Positions 55,101 through 64,000 of a stretch of DNA of 64,000 nt are shown one piece after another. The stretch comes from Chrysaora quinquecirrha (Eukaryota > Cnidaria > Scyphozoa > Semaeostomeae > Pelagiidae): positions 1,789,372 to 1,853,371 of the forward strand of contig JACTAT010000029.1 in NCBI GenBank assembly GCA_014526335.1, read 5' to 3'. Each line of letters starts with the position of its first letter. Position 1 is the first letter of the stretch. A program made the position numbers and the translations under genes. The notes below the pieces were generated by a model. That model did no database searches. It was not told the DNA's origin and was given only the letters and a program-made list of their open reading frames with translations.

Positions 55101-57890
55101 GGAACTAAACATGGCCGATTTTAAATGGCAATTCACATCGTAGCAAGCTCCATAAATAAAAAAATAAAACAATCAACTGCAAAATTAACTATAGTTATGT
55201 ATTTCAACCCCTCATTGGCCTATAATATTGATTCAGTATTTCCTCTGATTATAAACAAAATTATTCTATAACGTTCAATGTGGAGTGGCTTACAATAGGT
55301 AGTTCTGCACAATCCAGAAACTGTGTAGTCAGAATGAAATGTAATTTTTGAATCATACCGTGCAGCTAGCTACTTTCCATTCGAGAATTGGGGAACTTAT
55401 TATTGCTGTTCCCCATGCTCCCACTTTCATCTATAACAATCTAATCCATGATATTTGAATAGAGAATACTTTTACCGTTCATTTTTCAAGACGGAAAGTC
55501 AATATTACCAATTCCATATAAGTAGTCTAAGAAAGAGTTTTGATGTCTAGCATTCGCTCCGCAAAAATTCTAATTCAAAGTATCAAATTATGATAATCTC
55601 TCAATACGACAGTTAAGGTCTGCCCAAAGAGAAAGGAACATCGTAGGAAACTATTCTGCAAGAGCCTAAGCCCAACCTTTTCTAAAAATGAGTGCTTTGC
55701 TATCCATCGGCTATATCGAGACAGATGTCTATATCACGAACAAGTAATTAACTGGCAATTGAAAGGCTAACATGTTTCTTTAATGAACAATATAAGTCTC
55801 TTACACTAGATCATGCAATGTTTTATCGATATTGAATTCAACAACAAGTTCAATGTTCATGTAATTTCATGTTTGTAATTCACCTTGTTAACAAATGACT
55901 GGCTAGGTTTAGTAAATCGTTTTTTATCATTACAGCAGTGTAACCACAAGCCTAACATTTATAGCAGAGGTTAAACCATGATGGTTGATGAAAGGCAACA
56001 GACTTACATCATTTTCCTTTCCTCCAAAAGCAACAAATGGAATTTCTTCGATGCCATTATCAGACAGTACAACCAACACTTGAGTTTTTCCTTCAGCACC
56101 TGTAGAGCCGCCTTCCTCTTGGGAATAATCATTGGAAAGATTTGTCGTGTTTTTCATTATGATATATTTTAAACTAATTTCTCTTGCAGTTTTGGTGACA
56201 TGAACCAAAATTCTTCTATCTTCTTGCTTTATTGAAGTAACTTTCAACTCATTGTCTTCACAGCTTGTTTCAAATGGCGTACTTGTTTAAATCTGCTTAA
56301 TGTTGATAGACATTAAAGACACTGGCCTAGTTAAATATGAAATGATTTACATTATAAAACAACACCTGCAAAACTCATATTCACCTATCAGATGAGTATT
56401 CTTTGTACTGGGTATTCAATTCACTCAATTCAAGCACCTTGAAGGGCATTTCAATTTGATAAAGCAATCCCTTTGTCTAGTCATGTTTTAATCCATCATG
56501 TTTCCTACATCTGCTTCTTAATTGTACAGGTCAAACCTGTTGCAAAAACGTCATTTAAACGTTCTTTTAAAGCACAACGAAGCAAGTTTTCTTTAATTGT
56601 AAAATTTTGTATAGATGATACAGAAGACTTATAGTCTAAGACTTTATTAGCGACACTGTATTTTATTCAAAGCAAGTTGCTATATTAATTTTAACTAGTC
56701 AAGAAACAACGGTGATGCTAATTTTTGCAATTTCTGGGTGGACTATATATTTTTATTATTATGCTCTGCAAGTGTACTTATTTTAGTCTCTATTTGCGTT
56801 GACTAACTAAGATTCCTTACTAATCTTAGAAACTGCTCAGTTACGCCAATCATTTGATCGAAACTTAGTCGGCATTGGAATAGATTGAAATAAGCGCAGT
56901 ACTGTAATTACACATAACCAAGATATTTTAAAAACAGCAAGAAACAGCGGAAACGTTTCTGGACAAAAATAAAAGCTTTATTCTTCTGACACTCCTTGGA
57001 GTATAAACATCAGACGCAAACAGAGACACTTCAATAGGCAGATTGTATACCTAGATGCGGATCGAACAGGGCCTATTTGGCGTTATGGTATAAACACCAG
57101 TCAGCTTTCCGGATAAATCTGGAAGACCAATAGGCTTTAAAGGGTTCAAGTGAAAAAAGGAGCTCTTTCTGTCTACACAGAAATGGCTTTTTGGTTTTGA
57201 TGTGGACAGGTTGCAAAACTCCTAAATGAAACAAAGGTCTTGCTTTGTCATTCATTGCAAAACAATCTTCGCTGTAATTTTCTTCACATTTTGGGTTGTC
57301 AAGTAAGTGTAAAGCAAGGATCATAGGGCTGAATCGTGTTTGAGGCGGCGGTGAGGCGGAGGCTGGTTGCTGTCTCTGAAATTCTTGCTGCTTACTGTAT
57401 ATGAAATCTTTTGACAGTACAAAGAACAAAGAGTACTAGAAGCAGTCACCTTAAATGCAGTTTGCAACATCATGAGGACATTCATAGAATTGCATTCTCG
57501 ATTCTCGATAAGCGTCCTGCAAATCTTACTACAATCCCGTTAACCTAACTACATTGATTATTTGATAAGGCAGAGTGATGATATATGAAACAGGGTTTGA
57601 TATGTGCCTCACTTACTAAGCTAGCGTGGAAGGCGGGCTTGTTGGCCTCAATGAAAAGTCTCTTTTATAACATGTAAAAATACTTTGGCATCCGCTGGCA
57701 GAAAAGATATACTTATGTTTCTTATTGATCTTTTTCTTCGTTGGTAGGCAAAGGTGGCAGAAGTGAATAGATCGGGTGCTAGGAAGGAGCTCACCATTTT
57801 CCAGAAATTTTATAATTTTCTTTGGAGAACGACACAAAATAAAACAATTTCCAATGATTGTCGGAAATTTAAGGCTCCTGGTCAACAAAC
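46172..57890 (-). CDS. Uncharacterised protein with AbfB-like beta-trefoil and tandem Tudor-like domains (5' end unresolved)
   Basis: Ten exons with consistent phases: 57617 to about 57890, 56008-56281, 54778-55035, 51671-51972, 50168-50342, 48961-49240, 48495-48683, 47656-48003, 46960-47091, 46172-46368 (stop TGA). About 800 residues are visible. The N-terminal 430 residues have no recognised domain (basic, Ser/Thr-rich; RTTKRKKSILERIGV). Exons 48961-49240 and 48495-48683 form an AbfB-like domain with two repeats, VSFESIDKPGFFLRA and FAFESVGKPSFFIRL, closing with AFKEDASFRL. Exon 47656-48003 encodes two Tudor/DUF4537-like units: FGKVTAVNDSIKVLFDDG, and VISQWLDRDYLYPGIIIG with YEIQFDDGD. The tail is Lys/Ser/Glu-rich. 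No signal peptide or membrane segment is visible, so it is probably intracellular. AbfB folds bind sugars in fungal enzymes, and Tudor-like folds bind methylated residues or nucleic-acid-associated proteins. Its actual role is unknown. Confidence 0.72.
47656..48003 (-). other. Tandem Tudor-like exon
   Basis: A single 348-bp exon carries both barrels. The first runs from VGVKGWVKMSFGG to SLIPDVVP, the second from LSVGARVISQWLD to YQIRLVRDHLF. The second has the aromatic and acidic positions (W, Y, F, DDGD) expected of a Tudor or DUF4537 barrel. The first lacks part of the aromatic cage. Confidence 0.65.
48213..48455. repeat. Minisatellite, about 25-bp units
   Basis: About nine imperfect copies of a unit close to CTAATATTCACTGTCTGAAAAAA, in the intron between the AbfB and Tudor exons. 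Confidence 0.8.
48495..49240 (-). other. AbfB-like domain exons
   Basis: The domain starts near RYKIVAAKTGQPDG in the upper exon and ends at KEDASFRLKK in the lower exon. The splice junction falls inside the domain in phase 1. The two F-E-S-x-x-K-P-x-F-F motifs are the hairpin repeats characteristic of AbfB (PF05270) beta-trefoils, which usually show a SFESxNxPGxYLRH pattern. Here histidine after the hairpin is replaced by Ala and Leu, so the sugar-binding residues may not be kept. Confidence 0.7.
52495..52955. mobile_element. Inverted element built from CCAACATGTTGG palindromes
   Basis: Left block 52495-52570 and right block 52880-52955 are inverted copies. Each has the 12-bp palindrome CCAACATGTTGG or variants several times, bounded by GCAAACC/GGTTTGC. 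Related units are at 52785-52810. It lies in an intron of the AbfB/Tudor gene between exons 51671-51972 and 54778-55035. Confidence 0.7.
53215..53560 (+). repeat. Dispersed repeat family A, copy 3
   Basis: Matches 6290-6540 (GGGCATACTAAAAGCTTTTTT, TTTATACCCAGATGCGG). It continues directly into the TTTAGTTTTGATGTAGA segment that in the first locus is found 1.3 kb further on, after the hAT remnant. Confidence 0.7.
54110..54460. repeat. Dispersed repeat family C, copy 2
   Basis: Matches 14740-15010 with moderate divergence (CGAAACAACATTGTAA, GGTTCCAATATA). Confidence 0.55.
56935..57330 (+). repeat. Dispersed repeat family A, copy 4
   Basis: Begins AACAGCAAGAAACAGCGG, then TTCTGACACTCC and ATACCTAGATGCGGATCGAA, and ends with GGCTTTTTGGTTTTGATGTG. 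It lies between the exons at 56008-56281 and 57617-57890. The open frame here on the minus strand is part of the repeat. Confidence 0.65.
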
Positions 57891-59662
57891 CCGTCTCTAT
57901 ATGGCAACATTCATCTCTTCAGTTGTAGAAATTCCGCCACTGAGGAGTTGAAGAAAAGGTTCTTTATGTAGGTCTTGAAAACGGAAATTGATAACAGGAT
58001 GTCTACTATAATATTAACAATGTATTGTGCCTGAAGTTCAGACCCTGAACGACACAAAACCTCAAGCTTTTAAAGGGCGATAACGAGGCGAAAACATAGT
58101 CGACGTTGAATTTGCATTGACACTGACACGATAACACTAGTCAGAATTTTTGTAGCTAATTGTCATCCATTTTAAAGGAAAAAAGCATTAATTCACGTGA
58201 TTTTAACGTTTTCTGACGTGATTGGTAACGAAAAACAATCAAATGTAATAAAATCCAAATCACGGCAATAAATACATGTAATAAATCCAACCCATGGCAT
58301 ATTTCATCAAAGTTGGTGCACTCGGGTGCAGTAGTGTTGTAATATCTTTCACTCGCTTGGTGCTACGTTTCCTAAACTTTTCTATATCATAATAAACAAG
58401 CAGTATGAACTTTGATATATTTGATTGGGTGCTCAATCACATGTCAGAGTCATGATATTTTGTATCGGTTATATCTTAGTAGGTGGAATCGTTTGACTTT
58501 TTTATCTTGAAGGTGGTACAAGCAATCGGCGATTTCCTGTTCCCTTCTGTTTATTTTACCTCATCATCAAGCTTTGTCGTGCGTTAGTGAAGGCTTGGCT
58601 CTGTCCTTTTTCATTGTGTTAGTTGCCTAAATATTTCTAAGCTTCGTTTGTTATCTTTGTGTATTGTTGGTTTGTTGAAAAGGCTTAAAGACCTGAAAAG
58701 CTTGCTCAAGCCAAGAGACCATAGCATAGCTTGAATGTAAACGACTAACCGTAATAGTTTGTGAGGCACCCTTTATTAAAACTCTTCTATATGAAAATGT
58801 AGAGCCGCCAAGAATGAAAAGCTCAATGGGTTTTCATAGCAGATTCTAAGATCAGATGCTTTCATAGTATGGTGTATCTTTTGGAGCATTTTTTTGCTTT
58901 TGGTACCTTTGTACTTAGTGCCACGCTTATTGCACTAAGTATGCATTGAAATCCTAAAATTGTAACACACAAACTTTGTGTTCCGAAAAAGGTATATTAA
59001 CTGCAAGTGATAGATTTTGAACGAGAATCCGTCAGAATTAACGGATCAAAAGGATCCGTACCTTGGTATAGAGTACATATGAGTTCGATATATAAGCGTT
59101 TACACGGGAGCGCATCTGGAAAAATTTCAAAATGAATTTGTTTTACATGTTCTAAGAGAAGATATTTTCGCGGGAAGAAACATTTGCGTTTTTGTCGAAA
59201 TTCGCGAAAGTTACCAAAATACAAAGTTCGCGAAAGTTAATGATCACAGAAATTAATACAGTTCCCGAAACTTTGCTCAGTTTTTTTACAATGTGATTTC
59301 GTGTTTATCATCCAAATTTCACGTTTCTTCCCGCGAAATATTCTTCCCTGAAAGTAGCATTCTCGAAAAGATACGACCCTGTTCTCGAAAGGTGAAAAGG
59401 AATAAATCCATGCGAACACGTGTAAAGAGTCTCTAAGTGTAAACGAATCCTTTCGTGGACTGTTTGAAATGGATCACTCGGCCCGTTCCCGCGTAAATGT
59501 CCACGAAGAATCTTCAATCCATGGTCAGCGGATGTTCACAAATGACGTCACCAACAAGAAGGTGCGTTCATTCTGTCTGAGATTGTGAGATAACAGCGCC
59601 TAGGCCAAAGTTGAAGCTGTACTAATTTTACTCGTCTTATTTAAACTTCAACAGATGCAACC
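57891..59662. other. Divergent upstream interval with dispersed repeat family D
   Basis: This interval separates the minus-strand AbfB/Tudor gene from the plus-strand EB1 gene and should contain both promoters and the missing first exon of the former. Region 59035-59510 is family D copy 2: it carries AAAAGGATCCGTACC and GCGTTTACACGGGA, plus internal inverted arms TTCGCGGGAAGAAACA (59167) and TTTCTTCCCGCGAA (59325). No TATA or other core motif is convincing. Confidence 0.5.
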
Positions 59663-62350
59663 ATGGCAGTAAATGTGTATAGCACGAGTGCAACATCAGA
59701 GAATTTAAGTAGGCATGAAATGCTTGCATGGATAAACGAGTCGTTATGCACATCATATCAGAAAATTGAGCATCTTTGTACTGGTATGTACCATAAGACT
59801 TTTTGGGCCCTAGGCTTTCTTATTATTGTTGCGAAACATCGACGCAATTCACTAGAATCTGCATAGCCTACCCTTGATAAAGCTACTAAATATAGTACCT
59901 TTAATTCAATTTAGACCCCTCATTCGAAAGCTGAATCACTTTGATATTTTATATATCCTTCAAGTTTAACTTAGCCAGTTAGCTAAAGAATTAAAATGCA
60001 TAGACCTAGGCCTATCATAACAAAGGAAACATTATTACTGAGGGCCCAGACCTCATATCCCCCTTTTTATCGTTGCCTATTCAAATTCAGCATCTGCATC
60101 TCGTCCAAAAATAATCTGATTTTGACTCAAAGACAGCATTAGTCCAAGTATATGTTAGCTGTCAATGATGCAACATTTTAAATGTGAATTGCCCTAAAAT
60201 AAGTTCACGTTTAGGGTGTGGCAGAGAAAATAAATTTGATGAAATACCAAAGTATTCACATTTCTCTGAACATTAGGAAAGAAAGAACCACATTTTTGAC
60301 AAATATAACTTAATAAGTGCCACATTGGAATAAGCACCACAGTGCCTATTTGATTATTTACACTAAAGGCCTGTCCGCAAGTATGGGTGTATGGAAGATC
60401 ACGCACCTCAATGTATTTGGGCACATATTTTTTGGGAATAGCAATTTTGACATTGTCTCACATTATTTACGTGTTTTTATGAGATGTTTTTAACAAATTA
60501 CTCAATTCATTTAAACAGTTGACATTTAACCAGTTTCAACATCACACAGAGAATCAGAAGAATTTATATTTGATGACGAAAAACCAAGGAAAATTATTCC
60601 TAAATGTTTCTTCCAGTTGTTTTTTCTTGTCACTTTTCCACGCTTGAAATTCAATGCGAGCAGCATGAAGACACCAACTTTTCTTCATTTTTGCAAATAA
60701 AGCTTAATTGCACAAGATATTATATGAAGAACTCAGATATTACCATGCAAACCACATAAACACTTAACACAGATCATTAACATTATAAATCGATCAGCGG
60801 TTGGATTGTTTTTATTCAATGACAGCCCCTCAATATAAATTATATGACTAGAAGATTCAAGATATTTTTTGTTTAAAGATCACTAAAAATTTTTGAGAAG
60901 CGTGATTTTAAGGAATTACAAGAAAAAAGGTGTGTGAAATTACGAGTCTTTGCAAGAAAGGCAGCGTGTGGAGGCGCGTGTGCCTTTAATAGAGGCCTGC
61001 ACTAGGAATGATGTTTGAACAAATTTTGAAGTGTCATGTTTTAGAAATGAAATCATTTTGAAGTGTCATGTCTCGGGAATTGAGTTTTCTCTTTCCTCAA
61101 ACTGAGCAGAATAACCTTGGTTAAAACAATTCTCCTGGTGGTAAATTTTGTTAAAGTAAGAGTTGTAACCATCAATTTAAAACATTATTTAGCCCTAGTT
61201 ACACTTAAAAGTCTTAATAATCTTTGAAATGAGCACTGCAGTCAATATCTTAGTCCAATAAGAGCCGAATAAAATGTTGAAGTCTAACAGGAGCCACTCC
61301 TAAAAACCTGAGAACTTTAATAAGTGTCGCAACACTCAATTAGTCATTTACCGCAAACAAGCCACTATTGCATGTCATTGTACTTTGAATAATGCATTGT
61401 TAGTTATATACATTAACTTTGTTTCAGGTGCAGCCTACTGTCAGTTCCTTGATATGCTGTTTGAAAGTAAGAAAATGTATTAATGATTTCTCAGTACTTT
61501 TTATATCAGATTAACACTACAATGTGCATGTCTTGTAAATTGTTGGCTTGCAGAAGCAAACAGACCATGAGTTATGCAAATTTGTAACCCTAGATTTGGC
61601 CTTTTTGTTTTTTGTTTTTTGCATTACTACATGCTGGGCCATGCAAAAGTAAGGCCCAATTCACACTATACTGGATAGCTTTTGGAGCATCTTTATTGTT
61701 GTATTGGATGGGAGTTGGTATTTAAATCATACCAGATCTGTGCTACAAAATGCCCTAATAATCATCTCGATTCTCGCTCCCTTTCGTAAGTGATATGAAA
61801 ATTACTTTGCTCCAAATGTAATTTACATTCTTTTGCAAGTGGGGATTACAGTAACTATTGAAGTTCCCTATTTTCTTTGCTATCTGGTCTAGTGTAATTG
61901 GGGTCATATAAAGTTTGTATTCATCCTCTTATCCCGTCCTTTGACTTTTTCCATTAACTGCAATTAATGGCAACCTGAAAAAACCTTTGTTCTCAGCAAA
62001 GAGAAGAAAAATTAAGGTCTGCAAAATCATGAGATCCACATTATCCACTTTTGCTTGGCCAAAATGAATAAGGCAGACCGTGGACTAAATCAGGCTGGTC
62101 TGCAGGTTCTGTGCTATTCACCTGGTGTTAGAGTAGACTACTCTAAGGCTGCACATAGGCTACAGTATGTGAAGCCTAAACAAAAGTATCAATGTTTCAC
62201 TTGCTTGTTGCTCAATAATTCTAATGCCTTTATATATTTCATAGATTGTGTACCAATGAAAAAGGTTAAATTTGATGCCAAGCTAGAGCATGAATACATT
62301 CAGAATTGGAAAATCCTTCAGACTGGTTTCAAAAATGTGGTATAGATAAA
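59663..62350 (+). CDS. MAPRE1: EB1 family microtubule plus-end-binding protein (3' part outside window)
   Basis: Three exons, 59663-59783, 61428-61466 and 62245-62350, encode the first two-thirds of the calponin-homology domain: [50 protein letters not shown], then [28 protein letters not shown]. This domain binds the microtubule lattice near growing ends. The start ATG has context ACCATGG. The remaining CH domain, linker and EB homology domain are not found before 64000, so the gene continues to the right. Near the end of exon 3 one base appears to be missing (about 62337-62339): as written the frame stops after KNVV, whereas the next frame gives the family's GIDK and a normal GTGAGT donor at 62351. 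MAPRE1 is given as the family name; the exact paralogue is not determined. Confidence 0.93.
59784..61427. other. EB1 intron 1, no recognised feature
   Basis: AT-rich DNA without coding exons, RNA genes or repeats with clear ends. Confidence 0.5.
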
Positions 62351-64000
62351 GTGAGTATTGATTATAGATTCCTAATTCATCAGTAGACCCCATGGAAATA
62401 GTCTGAACAGTTTGTTTAATTGTAACTAGGTCAATATTCTGTGGCACCTTTATGATCTTGCAGGCCTAGCCATAAAATTTTTCATAGCGGAGTGACAATC
62501 ATGCGTGTCAAGGCCAGAAGGTCTATGAATTTTTCTGCAAATATTTTTGGAAAGTGAAGAAAACTTGAAAACTATATGATTGATTTAATGAAAGGAAGAG
62601 AACCAAAAATAATAATGAGCAAGAAAATGCTTTATAACTACCTCCAATTCTATGATGTTTCCTCTCTTCTTCTTGCCCTGTCCATCCTAAGCTTTGTTTT
62701 GATCATAAACCTCCCATTGTTTTGAGATGTGTGCTTACTGAAATTGTTCTAAGACGAAAAACCACAAACAAGGAAATGAAGCCTGAGTCAACTGATGTTC
62801 AGGAAAAGATTCACTGGTAAAGAGCTGTCTAAGAAAAACTATGATAGAAAAGAAAATAAACCCTTTGTTTCCAGAACCTTAAAAATATCAAGTCAGACGC
62901 TCAATTCAAACTGCTTCCTGAATTTTAGGAGCGTGACAAATGTGCACCACAAAGCAACGAGACAATTCCTTCCCGTGATCACGTGCCTTAAAAGGCCAGG
63001 CCTGAATGATCATGACCATGCCCTTGTAAGCAGACATAGCTAACAAGCAATTCATGATAGATACAGATCTTAGCAAAGGGAATAGTGCAATATAGTAATT
63101 AACTGTTTATAAATGAAATTGATTTGTTCATAATAAAGTATGAATAAACTAAATGACTGCTTCTAAGATGATAGCTTCCATATTTCACTTGAGTTAAGGA
63201 GGATTTGAGTTGTTTTGCTATGTGTCATTGTTAGAGATAATATAAGTAATTTATATGACCAGGGCAGATCTTGCACCTATGTGGTGATGGTCTGCTACAA
63301 GGGTCTCCCTGCAATAAGAGATAACATGGGCAATGTGAGTGATTTGCCAGTGAATGATAAGAGGTTGGTAGCACAGCATGCAAAGCCAGACGTCTTGTCC
63401 TTGTTGTTTTTTATAATTGCTACTAGAGCAATCTTGTGATTTACGATCTGTCTTCCTCCTCACACACAGGCTTATATCTCTTTGTTCTGATTATATTACT
63501 AGCAACACAGGCCTGGTCTTTTAATTAAGGCACTTGATCACACACTCACTTTGTCTTACACCTTGTTGCTGTGAGGTGAACATTTATCTCACAAAATAAG
63601 GAAATAGTTTTAATAACACATCTGACTTAGTGTTACTGAAGTTCTAGAAACGCAGAGTTTTCTTTGCTTTTCTATCATATTTTTTCTTAGATGGGTCTTG
63701 ACATTCTTTGAAATCACTTAAGGATTCATTTCCTTTTTTTCGCCGTTTCTTGTCCTACAAGGATTACTGTAGCACACATATCAAAGGATGGAAGGTTTAG
63801 GACCATGACAAATGATGATGGATGGAGCAAGGATTGGTGTTATTGTTTCAATTCCCGGCTTTCCAAAGTTTCTTTAGGTTCCAATAATAGTGCTAGAAAT
63901 TTCACATCCCCATGGTCTTGACACATGTGATTGTCTTACCTATTGATATCATATGGCCAGGCCTGATGTATCTACCATTATCCTAAAATTAACCCCCTGA
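62351..64000. other. EB1 intron 3 (to end of window), no recognised feature
   Basis: Open frames at 62795-63043 and 63215-63439 show no EB1 sequence and no other domain. Confidence 0.5.

Noticed and set aside
57073..57429. 118-codon minus-strand open frame as an N-terminal exon
   Set aside because: Lies in a copy of dispersed repeat family A; the phase-matched upstream exon is 57617-57890 instead.
62795..63439. Open frames as further EB1 exons
   Set aside because: Neither contains the conserved remainder of the CH domain or the EB homology domain.

Overview
The window is animal genomic DNA. Every recognisable host gene is split by GT-AG introns, non-coding DNA is AT-rich, and the genes are metazoan: a mind bomb E3 ligase, NIPP1, a collagen-like secreted protein and an EB1 microtubule end-binding protein. 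There is no bacterial-type operon, CRISPR array or rRNA. A cnidarian or other marine invertebrate fits the retroelement and MITE load, but the species cannot be fixed from sequence alone.

Layout. (1) 1-23994, plus strand: the 3' two-thirds of a MIB1-type gene (REP domain, ankyrin repeats, three RING fingers). Its introns hold a piggyBac-like MITE, a PIF/Harbinger-like MITE, a hAT transposase remnant, a long hairpin element and, in the last intron, a nearly complete 7.4-kb Ty3/gypsy LTR retrotransposon on the minus strand. (2) 24727-33531, plus: PPP1R8/NIPP1 in seven coding exons, with a hAT MITE carrying a perfect 8-bp target duplication in intron 2. (3) 34440-36033, plus: two possible exons of unknown identity. 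(4) 36357-41655, minus: an eight-exon secreted collagen-like protein with a poly-glycine segment. (5) 46172 to about 57890, minus, 5' end unresolved: a gene whose phase-consistent exons encode a long linker, an AbfB-like beta-trefoil and tandem Tudor-like domains. I recognise no named family with this combination. (6) 59663-62350, plus: the first three coding exons of EB1; the rest lies beyond the window.

The genes are unrelated eukaryotic neighbours, not a pathway. MIB1 acts in Notch-ligand endocytosis, NIPP1 regulates nuclear PP1, the collagen-like protein is extracellular, and EB1 tracks microtubule plus ends. The AbfB/Tudor gene and EB1 diverge from the interval 57.9-59.6 kb.

Points of most interest: the AbfB plus Tudor architecture; a canonical T TTA AAC slippery heptamer exactly at the gag-to-pol frame change of the gypsy element; an R-to-H change in the PP1-docking RVxF motif of NIPP1; and single-base indels in otherwise conserved exons of MIB1 (two) and EB1 (one) and in gypsy pol, most of which look like assembly errors.
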